From assembly GCA_029215795.1 (NCBI GenBank), contig JARDYH010000003.1, forward strand, positions 18,950,001 through 19,014,000: a stretch of DNA of 64,000 nt, written 5' to 3'. The stretch's first letter is position 1. The number at the start of each line of letters is the position of its first letter. Below, piece by piece: positions 33,232 to 44,125 of this stretch. The notes below the pieces were generated by a model. It was not told where the DNA came from. It made no database searches and saw only the letters and a list, made by a program, of their open reading frames with translations. The position numbers and the translations under genes are program-made. The DNA comes from Anniella stebbinsi. Its lineage: Eukaryota > Chordata > Lepidosauria > Squamata > Anniellidae.

Positions 33232-33687
33232 CAGGGATGCACAACTTTTTCAGCCCCAAGGTCACAGCCAACGTTAACGGGGACTGAGGGGTACATGCAC
33301 AAACACAAATATATATACTCACACACATGGTGGAAGAGGCTCAGGATCACTGGGGTGGAGAGGCTTGCTCTTATTACAATGATCCTGTGCAAGATAGCTG
33401 AGGTTGGGGGAGGCAGCTTTAGGGTCACTAACAGAGTGAGAGGCTAAAGCCTCCCCCACAGCAGTGCTACTTCCCTACTGCCATCAATAGCACAGAAATC
33501 TGCACTGCTTCAGGGTTCCTGTTCCAGCAACTCTGATCAGGAACACTGCTTCCCTGCCATCATTAATGGGGTGGAAGCAATGACCCCAATCGGTGTGTGT
33601 GGGGAATCCAATGGAGGAGGCAAGGGGGACTCACAACAGGCCTTCAGGGGTCATGTGCAGTTGTGGGACACAGGTTGTGCACCCCTG
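33232..33687. mobile_element. hAT-type non-autonomous element, 456 bp
   Basis: Ends are CAGGGATGCACAAC and its inverse GTTGTGCACCCCTG. Flanks are ATTTAGAG (33224-33231) and ATTTGGAG (33688-33695), an 8-bp target duplication with one change. CAGGG ends with 8-bp duplications indicate hAT. Related right ends occur at 44501, 55876 and 59895. The right flank is the 3' end of an L2 copy. Confidence 0.85.
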
Positions 33688-33695
33688 ATTTGGAG

Positions 33696-36005
33696 TATTT
33701 CTATATTGCCTTCTGAAAACCACCAAGGTGGTATACAGCGATGCAAAAAGTAATTTTAAAAAATGTAATTGTAAAACATTAAAACCAGTGGCAGCCATCA
33801 TAATATAATTAAAAATAGCATGAAACCACTAAACCACTAAACTATGTTTAAAAGATGCATCTTGACACCCTTTCTAAAAGAAAAGACAGTGGGGACCAAA
33901 GTTAATGCGCTCTATGGTTTGGGAGAGACACAGGAAAAAGCCTTTTCCCGCATGCCCATCAGTAATTAGTGGTATCTTCAAAAGGACCTCTCCTGCAGAT
34001 CTTTACAACCAGACAGGTTTGTAACGAGACAGAAAATCCCTTAGATAGCTGGGCCCTAAGCCATTTAAAGCTATAAAGATTAAAACCAACACTTTGAATT
34101 GAGCCAAGAAAACAATTGGCAACCAGAACAAATCTTTCAATACAGGAGTGATAGGGCCACGATACTTTGCACGGATTAGCATCCTAGTTGCCACATTTTG
34201 CACCACTTGACACTCTTCCATGGTGGCCCTATGTAGATAATTTAACTATGATGTAACCAGGGCATGGATAACTATTGTCAAATCAGACTGTCTTAGGAAA
34301 GGTTGCAGCTGGCACACTAAACATAGTTGTGCAAAGGCACCCCTTGCCAATGCCACCACTTGAAGAGCTAGGGACAGCATAGGATCAAAGAGTACTCTCA
34401 GCTACTGTCACACATCTGACAGATTTGCCACATGAGTCAAATCCTACTTTACAATAAGTAGTTCTAAGGGTCAATTATAAGTTCAGCTAAGCGGAGGAGC
34501 TATCCAGCATGGAACACAGCAAGAGAGATGTTGACTGAGTAAGGGCTAGGTTCCAATTGAGCGGCTTTTTAGGTGATGCTGCCACTCTACCCTTTCCTGG
34601 CTTGTCAGGAGGGCCTGGATCTAAAGCATGCTTCCTCCTCATGAGTAGGACTCAAGGACATTTGATGTGCTGCCAGATGGGCATTGCACCTCTGATTCTG
34701 GACCTCCACGCTACTGCCTTTGTTCCTGGGATCTTGGGGGTGATCCTGATGGGTCTGGAGCAGGAACGGAACCAGCCTCCAACACTGTTGCCTCCACAAG
34801 TGGGGTATCCCCTTGGGTTATGACCTCAAGAGGGTTACAAGCATCTTCCAACTCCCTTTAACTCTTGCAAACACTTTCAGCATATTGATCACACCTTACT
34901 CCAATGATGACCTCTCCCAGTGGTTTCATATACACATTAAACAACATATGGGACAAGATAGAACCTAATGGAGCACCTTAAGCCAATGCCTGTGGAGCCG
35001 AACAGTAGTCCCCCAGCATCACCTTCTGAACACGACACAACTGGAAGGACCAGAACCACTGCAATACAGTGCCCCCAAAGCCAGACCTTTCCAGAAGATC
35101 CAGAAAGCTACCATGACCAATGGTATTGAAACTGCTGAGAAGAGTACTAGCAGAGCCGTACTCCCCAATTTCTGGCATAGCTCATCCATCAAGGCAACCA
35201 AAACAGTCTCAATTCCATATCCAGCGGAGAGTCTAACTGAAAAGGGTCCAGTTAATCAGTGTCATCCAGGTGTATTTTGAGGTTTGAGGCCACCATCTTC
35301 TCATTCACTTTGCTTCAAAATGGTATTTCTGAGACTGACCTACAATTTTCCAAGTCAACTGGATCAAGGGGAAGGTTTCTTTAATAAAGGTCTTATTGCT
35401 GCCTCCTTTAAATAAGAATGAACAGTCTTCCAAGGAGGCATTAATCATTTCCCTTAACCATGGGGCAAGTCCTGCCTTAGCTGATTTAATTAGCCAGGAA
35501 GGGCAAGGGTCAATTAAGCAGGTAGTAGCCTTCACATCTCCAGATACCCTGCTCACATTCTTGAAATCTACTAGTTTAAAATAATCCAAGGCAACTGGAC
35601 AGCAGTTGCCAACATTACATCCATATGACATGCCACAATATTGGAGTAGAAACTGAATGAAAAATTAAGCTAATTGTTCACAGCAAACCTCTGACAGTTC
35701 TGGCTCCTCATCTCTAGCATCCTGGCAAAGAAGGCCTCACACAGTACAGAAAAGCAACATTTATCTATTCTGTGGAGATACAATGGCATCAGAGAAGTAA
35801 GCTTTCTTCTTTGCTCTCATCACCAGAGTAGGTCTCCAATTGGACTTCAGACTTCTGACCAATTTGTCCTCCATCAGTGCCTTAGCCATCATCACTCCTG
35901 TATTGTTCTTTGTTTGTTTGGGGTTTTGTTTTTGTTTTTCCCTCAGCATCCTGTTAAACCAAGGAACTGAACTAGCTCTACCAGGGATGTTTAGGAACAA
36001 TAGTG
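33696..36005 (-). mobile_element. Old L2 LINE copy, about 2.3 kb
   Basis: Reading the minus strand from 36000 to 33700 the order is as in L2 ORF2: 'VMRAKKKAYFSDAI' (about 35765-35810), 'LIDPCPSWLIKSAKAGLAPW' (about 35460-35520), decayed 'NTIGHGSFLDLLERSG' (about 35090-35140, from the palm domain), then 'RGPITPVLKDLFWLP' and 'FIALNGLGPSYLRDFLSRY' (34010-34170). The 3' UTR ends near 33700. Many stops and frame breaks are present and the catalytic YADD block is not recognisable. A pseudogene copy. Confidence 0.85.
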
Positions 36006-36604
36006 TCTACCACCTGGGGCATTTTATATTCTACATATCAGATAGGGCTTTCACAGTACCACTGACAAATGAGGCAGGAAACTCCTCAAGCCTTCAAATC
36101 CATCAGGCACCTTAGGAGGACTATTACCAATCCACCAAACCTATCAAAAATATATCCTCAAAGCAGCTATGTAGCTATAAAATTATCATGAGTCTTCGAA
36201 CTCCTCCTTTCTCCCTCTAATCTCCCTTCTCACCACCACTCACTGTATTTTACGTAATTGAAAGTTTAAAATCCCCAGTAAACTGGCTTGTCATTTTGTT
36301 GTTCCATGGAGTGGCATAAACAGCAACATCTCACTCTGTACAAATGAAATAATTACAAAGGGCATTGATGCCTCCTGTTTGAGATGCCACTATCACTTTC
36401 ACTTCTTAATTCACTGAATTCAACAGCGAAGATTATTGCAGACAGTGAAATCTCAATCTTGCACATTGTTGAGAGAAGAAGAAAAACATAATATACTGCA
36501 GGAAACTCCATTGGGTCTTCTATTGCTATTGACTTGCTCCATTACAACATCTTCAGTATATTTTGTTTGCTCCTTCTGGTGTTTAACAACCTTATTATCA
36601 GGGC

Positions 36605-36639
<35 letters not shown>

Positions 36640-36799
36640 GATAACTGGTTGATTCTCTGAGTAATGGGGAGATTTCCCTCTCTCTTGCCCAAAAAGTATG
36701 GAGGGTATGAGAGAATTTGGGCAGGATAACATTAATAGGAAGAAATAAATATTTAGACCAGTAGCAAATTCTCAATTCTTACGATGGGCAAGGTGTGCA
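36006..36799. other. No gene seen
   Basis: It separates the two L2 copies and holds the (GT)n run at 36608-36636. No exon recognised. Confidence 0.45.
36608..36636. repeat. (GT)n microsatellite
   Basis: About fifteen GT units. The reading frames over it are artefacts. Confidence 0.97.
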
Positions 36800-38130
36800 C
36801 CCACTACACAATTCTCTGTTGGAGAGGGTCAAACAATCTAATGGCAGGGGTGGAGACAATATTTTGAATCGGGCCCAGACATGGACTGGCAGCCAGTGCA
36901 GCTGGAAAACTATTGGCATAATGTGGACTCGTTGGACAATCACCATTAACAATCTTGCTACTCAGTTTTGGACCAGCTGAAGTTTCTGGCCCGTTTTCAA
37001 AGGCAGCCCCATGTACAACACATTGCAGTAATCCAGGTTATCAGAGCGTGGATAACTATAGCTAGGCTATCTCTGTCCAGATAAGGGCATAGTTAGGCCC
37101 TTTCCACACCAGGCTTCTTGCCTGGGTTGGGCCCCATCTGCTCCCTGTGTGCCGATGGTGTGTATTAGGTACTTCCGGGATCACCCTCCCTCCCTCTACA
37201 CCCCTATGGTGTAGAAAGGGCCTTAGTGTATCAGACTAAGCTGATAAAAGGTGCCCCATGCCACTGAGTCCACCTGTGCCTCAAGCGACAGTTCTGGATC
37301 CAAGAGCACTCCCAAACTATAAACCTGATCCTTTAGGAGGAGTGCAACCTCCTCCAGAACAGGTTGAACATTACCTAGCTGGGCAGACAAACCACCCACT
37401 AACAGTACCTCCAATTTGTCTGGATTGAGTCTCAGTTTGTTGGCCCTCATCCAGTCCATTACCGTGGCCTGGGACTGATTCAGAACAGCCACTGCCTCAC
37501 CTGGGTTTGATGAAAAAGAGAGGTAGAGCTGGGTGCCATCCACATATTGATGACACCTCAGCCCACATCTCCACTTAACCTCTCCCAGCAGTTTCATGTA
37601 GATGCTGAACAGCATAGGGGATAAAACAGAGCCCTGTGGACCTCATGGCCTAGTTACCATGGCACAGAGCAACAATCCTCCAGCACAACCTTCTGGAATC
37701 AGCCATCCAAGTAGGAGCAGATCCACTTCAGCACAGTGCCTCCAACTCCAATAACAGACAACTTATCCAGAAGGATACCATGGTGGATGGTATCAAAAGC
37801 TGCTGAGAGGTCCAGGAGAATTAACAAGGTTGCACTTTCCCTGTTCCTCTCCCAGCAAAGGTTATCCCATAGGGTGACCAAGGCAGTTTCCATTCCAAAA
37901 CCAGGCCTGAAGTCTGATTGAAATGGATCTAAATAATCTATTTCATTCAAGAGTGTCTGGAGTTGTCCTACAATCACCCACTCAAGCACCTTGCCCAGGA
38001 AGTGGATGTTAGCCACCGGACTATAGTTGTTAACATCCTCCAGGTCCAGGTTAGGCTTTTTCAGGAGTGGGCTGATTATTGCCTCTTTTATTTGGGAAAA
38101 AAGTATATTCAGGTACACCACTGAAGTAGG
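36800..38130 (-). pseudogene. L2 LINE copy with dead reverse transcriptase
   Basis: 38121-37699 encodes the RT fingers and palm: 'ISPLLKKPNLDLEDVNNYSP', 'FRPGFGMETALVTLWDNL' and 'LLILLDLSAAFDTIHHGI'. 37615-37223 encodes the second half, 'MLFSIYMKLLGEV', then 'YVDGTQLYLSF' where active L2 elements have YADD, and 'WMRANKLRLNPDKLEVLL' and 'SLGVLLDPELSLEAQVD'. 37000-36860 holds the 'LHWLPV' region in broken frame. Loss of the second catalytic aspartate (YVDG) shows it is inactive. The endonuclease part is missing. About 1.3 kb; 5' truncated. Confidence 0.92.
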
Positions 38131-38159
38131 GTCTCTGCTGCAGAAGAGGTGTGGGCAGA

Positions 38160-38260
38160 AGGCAAATCTCCGGATGTTTTGGACTTCAACTCCCAGAATT
38201 CTTGACCATTGGCCATGCTAGCAGGAGCTTATGGAATTTAAGTCCAAAACATAGACATCT
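38160..38260. mobile_element. Short palindromic element ('CTCCAGATGT' family)
   Basis: CGGATGTTTTGGACTTCAAC on the left is inverted as TTTAAGTCCAAAACATAGAC on the right. The centre is GACCATTGGCCATGCTAGCA. Confidence 0.75.
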
Positions 38261-38849
38261 ACTTCTGCCTACTCACATGCTAGCATGCCAAAATATTTAT
38301 ATATCCAGGCTAAATTACACTCGCTTTTCAATTTGAGGCCAAAAAGAGCCTTTTGGGGAGATTAAACTCCCCCTCAATGCTGTAATTGTTAGAATATTCA
38401 TCTTTTTTTCTAGCCTTTTTGGTACCACTGTTTCCCTTAGATGTTTCTGCATCATTTAGTCTCCTTATTACTGCTTCTTTATCCTTTCTGGATTAGTCAC
38501 ATGGGAGACAGCAAGCCAAAAAGATCACATGTTGAATATAATGACATCATGACACTACATAGCCAATCAGATTTGGCTATGTGATGAAATCTCTGTAGGC
38601 AAACTAGGGCAATTGAGAGAGGTCGCAAAAGAGGGCAATGTAAATGAACAGGAACATATTTTCAAAGTAACTGCTGAAAAATCATCAAAAATCATTATCC
38701 ATATCATTTTGAATAATGCCAAAAATGTTCGTTTAAACGTTAGTACTTTTAACTTCGTCATGTTAGATAATCTTGTCAAAGAAGATTTTATCTGCAACAC
38801 CGCAGACAGAATCCACACAGAGTCTTAATAGTTCCCTATATGAATTCTG
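38261..38849. other. No gene seen
   Basis: A 10-base-arm hairpin (ACATAGCCAA ... TTGGCTATGT) lies at about 38557-38582. No exon recognised. Confidence 0.4.
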
Positions 38850-39450
38850 CCCTTGATTTCATTTACAATAGCCAAGGAAAGATCAAATGTCCCATGTACA
38901 CATAGACGTCACAGTTATTTTTTTACCATCCTTATAATTTCATACAGCTTTGTATAAACACCGAGTAGATCTGGCAGTATTAAACAGAAGATTGAGCAAC
39001 CTGAAATCCTGCATCTTGCAAATATAAGATTTTATCTTATCTGTCATGTTTCTTGGATCCACACACCAACACAGCTCTAAGGGTATTTTTATCTGAAAAG
39101 CAACGCTTTGAGCAAATTAATGGTGTGTCAGGCACAAACCTGTGAGCCAAACCAGTTCTCAGAGAACAATCCACAATCCATCTGAGCTGGAGCGCCTGGA
39201 ATTAAGTTGATGTTAAAGCCTGGCTGGTGGTTATACATTGCATTTATCACATCGGAGATAATCAAAAGTAAGCCAAGCTCTGAATGGTGAGAATTCTGAA
39301 AATCCTACAGAGGCAGACAGAAGAGACTAGATAGATTGTACAGGGATGCTGTATCTGCTGGGTGCTTTTCTCTGTCCCTTTTTAACCTTTGACAGGATGG
39401 CTGTATGGTATTGCTAGGCTCTTCGAGGTACTCAACACAAACAGCAGGTC
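38850..39450. other. Repeat-free stretch, possible conserved non-coding DNA
   Basis: I find neither transposon text nor a coding frame in 600 bases. That is unusual for this repeat-rich window. It contains GGAATTAAGTTGATG and CATTTATCACATCGGAG (about 39196-39260). Conservation cannot be judged from one sequence. Confidence 0.3.
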
Positions 39451-39764
39451 ATGTTGTAAAAGCATTCCCGGAATGTGCTATTTCAGATTGCAGGAGGGTG
39501 TGTGTGTCTCATGATTGAATGCCCCCCTCATATGAAAAAGGACGTATATTTACACACAACAATAGATGTGTTAGAGAACCTTATCCCTGATATGCCAGTT
39601 TTCTACATGCAGGAATTGTTTTCCGCCATAGTGAAGTAATCAAATGTGCAATTATCCTACTTCATAGTACTGTTTTACCATGTGACGTGGTGACTATACA
39701 GAGTGATCCTCAGCTCCACTAATGACAGAGATCCTTGATGTAATTCTACAAACACTTATGCTAC
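39451..39764. other. No gene seen
   Basis: No repeat or exon recognised. Confidence 0.4.
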
Positions 39765-39850
39765 AATCCTATATCCACTTACCTGGAGGTAAAACTCATT
39801 GAATTCAGTCAGGTTTACCTCCGAGTACACATGTATAGGATTTCACTGTT
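39765..39850. mobile_element. Short palindromic repeat ('AATCCTATGCA' family)
   Basis: CAATCCTATATCCACTTACC is inverted as CATGTATAGGATTTC. The centre, CTCATTGAATTCAGTCAGG, is near-palindromic. Related copies are at 55027 and 55262. Confidence 0.7.
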
Positions 39851-40489
39851 AATGAAATTTATTTCCAATGAGGTTAGCATCTGGCCTGCAAAACTATCCA
39901 TCTCCTGTCTTTAAGTTGGAAGAAATGCACTAAACTGTATTGATTCATTCCAAAAAAATGTCATGATTTATTTATCTGAAGAGAGGAGTGGATGCAACAG
40001 CATTTTCAAGTCCTTGCTAACAGAGAAATTTGATCAGGCACACAAAGAAGAAAAACTGTGCAATACCCCAGATGGAAGAACAATCGTACAAGGGCATTTT
40101 CTCTTATGACAGCTGAACGGAGGAGAGTGTATTGTCAAAGGGGAAACATGTCTACAATGTCACCAGTGTAAATCCATCTGGCAAAAAGTAGCATATGGGA
40201 CTATCTCCTGAAATGAAATAATGCAATGTGGCTGCCTGAGCAATTTAGCTTATTAATAGCAAGTAGCAGTAGTTGTACCAGTAATACTACAGCAGATGCT
40301 TAACAAGTATTTAGCAGCACTGTTACTGAGAAGCTTGTATGATGGCATGTACACACGTGGTTTGTATTTCATGATGGCTTGTACACAAGTGGTTTGTATT
40401 TTATATTTTTGTTAGCATCATCCTAGCACATTGTCAAATGTGTGTAATGTGCCTTTTCTTTTGGGAAAGGCTGCCTGAGCAAAAGTAAC
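39851..40489. other. No gene seen
   Basis: GATGGCATGTACACACGTGG at about 40340 is partly repeated at about 40373 (GATGGCTTGTACACAAGTGG, 34 bases on). No exon recognised. Confidence 0.45.
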
Positions 40490-40625
40490 TAGGGCAGGAT
40501 CTACACTACTGCTTTAAAACGGTTTATAACAGTAGTGACAACTGTTAGGGCCCAGGACACACTTCATATATGGTTTTCAAACTGTTTTCAGAGTGGCATA
40601 TCCTGCTTGGTGTAGATCTGGCCTA
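40490..40625 (+). mobile_element. hAT-like short element, 136 bp, twin 1
   Basis: It starts TAGGGCAGGATCTACACTAC and ends GGTGTAGATCTGGCCTA, its inverse. The interior holds GGGCCCAGGACACAC. Flanks do not give a clear target duplication. Same family as 818, 8937 and 55126. Confidence 0.75.
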
Positions 40626-40680
40626 GGAGCATACGGATTCTGTATTGTACCTACCAGTATGGTAACTGAAGTACCCTAAC

Positions 40681-40816
40681 CAGGACAGGATCTACACTAC
40701 TGCTTTATAACGATGCTGAAGTGTACTGACAACTGTTGAGGCCCATGACACATTCCATATACCGTTTTCAAATTGCTTTCAATGTGTTATATCCTGTTTG
40801 ATGTAGATCTGGCCTA
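40681..40816 (+). mobile_element. hAT-like short element, 136 bp, twin 2
   Basis: It starts CAGGACAGGATCTACACTAC and ends GATGTAGATCTGGCCTA. Same length and orientation as the copy at 40490, only 55 bases downstream. The two have diverged in the middle. Confidence 0.75.
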
Positions 40817-42339
40817 AGTTAAGGAGTTGTTCTTCTGCAGTATGCAAAGTATGAGAATTAGGGCTCAATGTAAATGCTTCCTGATGTCCAGGTTACCCAA
40901 GTCAAGTGATCTGCAGGGTAACTCAAATTGGTGAATCTAAAGCCTTGGTGGGAAATATGACCCTATCCTAAAGTGTTCCCAGCTTAAGACAGATCACACA
41001 CCCTGTCTTTATTGTCCTAAAACCTGATTGTCCTCTCGGAAGCATGGCTTTTGTAATCCTTAGGCAACTAACTTTAATTTAGTCAAGAAAGCAGGAACCA
41101 CTGGAAGGCTATTTATTCTTCAGAGTCAAACTACTGATTCCTTTAAGTTCATCCTATGCCCAAAGTCAGTACTCTTTGCCTACCCCCCAATAACTGCTCT
41201 TGCTTGATCAGGAGACCCACCATGGACAGAAATCATACTTCAAGTTTCCAAGATCCGCCCAGGGCTCACCTGGCTTGCTGCCCACTTCTTTTGATCTGTC
41301 TTCCCTCCCCACTGAGGCCAAACCCATGTTCCCAGGCTCAGTGTTTCTCCTCTTGGAACCACCGGAACCACCTTGCTGCCCAGATAGAGCAATTGCCTTG
41401 TAACTCCAGATAAAGGTTCACACCCTATGAAGCACTAACTGTTGCATTTTGACCATATCCATTTCAGTGGAGTAACCCACCCATGTTGAGAGCTTGGTTG
41501 CTTGTGGATAAGGGAAAGAGGATCTCCACTTTGTGTGTGTATCTGTACTCATGGGGCTGCTGATCTTGGTGGCTTTCCTTCTTCGGCCTATAGAGAAACA
41601 GAGCTTGCAGAGAGGCAATGGGGCTGTTACATTTGGAAACTTTTAAGATCAGTGGTTTGCCTTCCACTGGGCAAGATGAGAGCCTAAGGCATTGTGCTGA
41701 GGTTTTCCAGGGTCATAAACCACACACAAAACTTAGCTGGCTTCTCTCCTTTCCAGGTTCCCTGGCTTTTGTTTGTTATTTTCCTTGGGCTAGTCAGAGA
41801 CCTAGGAGAGGTTTTGCATCACAGTACTCAATTCCAAATTCTATTTTTAAACTGCATTCCGCACTATACAGGGCTCAGGGGATCCTAATAAAGACTTAGC
41901 CTGCCTTCGGTCCCTCATCATCACCTTTTGTAGCCTTTGTTCATTTGAGAAGAAGAAAAAACAATTATGTGCATGGCGGTTTCATGACCAGAAGTTTGCA
42001 GACCAAGAGGTGCCTGCTGAGAGTTTCCCTAACCATAACTAACTAGGAAGTGAAGCCCTTTGCTTTCTCCTTCCCCTGAAACAAGTAAATATCCCTACTC
42101 TGATTTCATTTCTTTCTCCTGATATTGATCTAAATCTATCCATTATGCCCTTTGCCTGGTTCACCCTGTGGCACTGAAACTAGAATTATTTCCTTCAAAA
42201 CAAGTATGGGCTCAGATTTTTTTAATTATTCAAATTGTATGCCTTTTGCACCGGGCTCTGGCTGGTAGATCTCTGGGTTCCGGTAAAAAATGAAGTAGAT
42301 CCAGTGAGACTGAAATCTTTCCAACTCTGCTCTGAATTG
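40817..42339. other. No gene seen
   Basis: No LINE or SINE recognised. An AATAAA at 41887-41892, followed by CTTCGGTCCCTCATC, could be part of an LTR but nothing else supports this. Frames at 41156-41413 and 41618-41899 show no domain. Confidence 0.4.
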
Positions 42340-42765
42340 CTACATCAACAAAGTGGAATAAAATCTTTGGTAAATAGCGCTAAAAGGAATCTAGGTGTTA
42401 GGTTGCCTCTTTGAAGAAGGAAACCCCAGCAGAAAAAGACCTTTCCCTTGTATTTGCATAACGAACTTCTGATAACAAGGGATACTCGAAGAAGAGCCTC
42501 AAAAGCAGATCTTAATGCACAAGCACGCTGATATGGAAGTAGATCCTCCTCCAAATACTTGGGTCTTAAGTTGATTTAGGGCTTTAGTAGTAAGTACCAG
42601 CAATTTGAATTGAGCCTGGAAATGGATAGGCAGCCAATTAATATATTTTAATGTAGGTGGAATGTGCATGAACCTTGATGAGCCAGTCAAAAGCCAAGCC
42701 ACCACATTCAGCACCAATGAGAGCTTCCAAATTATCTTACCATATGAGCATACCTTGTGCAACAA
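42340..42765 (-). pseudogene. L2 LINE ORF2 C-terminal fragment
   Basis: The minus strand gives 'LKYINWLPIHFQAQFKLLVL' (42600-42660), which matches the 'L.WLPV.FR..FK.L.L' motif. In another frame it gives 'EDLLPYQRACALRSAFEALL' (42490-42550), matching 'L..Y.P.R.LRS....LL'. The frames are broken. Confidence 0.8.
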
Positions 42766-42934
42766 TTTTCTACTTCAAGCATCTTTTCTGAGGCTTTGCC
42801 TTCCCATTTTGTGGATATTTATGTGTGCTGTGGCCAGTGAAGACTTACACTGGTGTAACTGGTTACCTTAGTTCAAGAAAGCCCCATCCCTAAGGTTATA
42901 CTTGACGAATCTACAACTGTGGGCAGAAGACATT

Positions 42935-43420
42935 GGCTGGTTTCAGACGACATATTAAGCAACCGGGGGGGGGGGGAATCGTCAGTTGTGTTGCTTATTG
43001 TGTTGCGTGGAGGGTTACACACCACGCACACACAACTGACAGTACGCTATTCCGCTCAATTAAGCAACTGAGAGAAACAATAGGCTTGCATGTTCTTTAG
43101 TCCGAAGCCCCGTTGTTTAAAGTGTCGTCCGAAACCAACCCCCCCTCTCTCCGTGGATGATTCCATTTGGGAATAGAGTTCTGCCAGCTGGAACAGCTGA
43201 AAACCCCCGGCTGCTCTATGCAGCCAGCAGAACTCACGGTGCATGCTGGGATACGGCTGGAGGACTGAGGGAGGGGGAGGGAGCAGACATAGCAACCAAG
43301 ATGGCTGCCGGAACTTTCAGCTGCACAAGCACCGGAGTTGCAGCATGTCCTGTGTGGAGCACCGCACGGTCAATATCCTATTTCCCCCTCTGTTGCCTAA
43401 CGTGTCGTCCGAAACCAGCC
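42935..43420. mobile_element. 486-bp terminal-inverted-repeat element
   Basis: It starts GGCTGGTTTCAGACGACATA and ends in the inverse CGTGTCGTCCGAAACCAGCC. It is flanked by ATT on both sides (42932-42934 and 43421-43423), a possible 3-bp duplication. An inner copy of the right terminus (GTGTCGTCCGAAACCAACC, about 43121-43139) suggests that a smaller element lies within. It holds G12 at 42965-42976 and is GC-rich from 43150 to 43380. Confidence 0.78.
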
Positions 43421-43502
43421 ATTGACTTAAAAGCGAACTTCGAATCCACCTGTTCATAATGCCCTATCATCATCACCACCCATACACTTGATAACCCTTC
43501 TG

Positions 43503-43505
43503 ATT

Positions 43506-43536
<31 letters not shown>

Positions 43537-44125
43537 TTACATTTGTATACCGCCCCATAGCCGAAGCTCTCTGGGCGGTTTACATAGGATTAAAAACAAT
43601 TAAAAACAATATACAAAAATTAAAACAGCAAAAACATACAACATACACACAATCTTTACATTTAAAAACCACATCAACACTTCAAAAACTACAAAAACAA
43701 AGCAAAACAAAACAAACCCAGGCTCCTCAGATATTGCCAAATGCCTGAGAGAAGAGGAAAGTCTTGACCTGGCGCCGAAAAGATAACAATGTTGGCGCCA
43801 GGCGGGCCTCGTCGGGGAGATCGTTCCACAATTGGGGAGCCACCACAGAGAAGGCCCTCTCTCTTGTTGCTGACCTCCGAGCCTCCCTCGGAGGAGGCAC
43901 TCGGAGGAGGGCCTTAGATGTTGAACGTAGTGTTCGGGTAGGTTCATGTCGGGAAAGGCGTTCCATCAGGTATTGTGGTCCCAAGCTGTGTAAGGCTTTA
44001 TAGGTTAAAACCAGCACCTTGAACCGGGCTCGGAAACATACAGGCAGCCAATGCAAGCGGGCCAGAGTAGGTCTTATATGTTCGAACCTACTGGTTCCAG
44101 TTATCAATCTGGCCGCTGCATTCCC
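43503..44125 (-). mobile_element. L2 LINE 3' end with (TTTA)n tail
   Basis: (TTTA)n at 43503-43538 leads into the L2 3' UTR (ACCGCCCCATAGCCGAAGC). 44107-43727 is one open C-terminal frame: 'RFEHIRPTLARLHWLPVCFR', 'VLVLTYKALHSLGPQYLMER', 'RAFSVVAPQLWNDLPDEARL' and 'LLSFRRQVKTFLFSQAF'. It is nearly the same as the copy at 15978. The tail differs (TTTA rather than AAT). A young 5'-truncated insertion. Confidence 0.93.

Noticed and set aside
36436..36775. Frames with Cys-Val or Thr-His repeats
   Set aside because: They are translations of the (GT)n microsatellite.
41150..41930. Possible LTR ending near AATAAA at 41887
   Set aside because: No matching left end, TATA box or flanking duplication was found. 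One AATAAA with a CT-rich sequence after it is too common.
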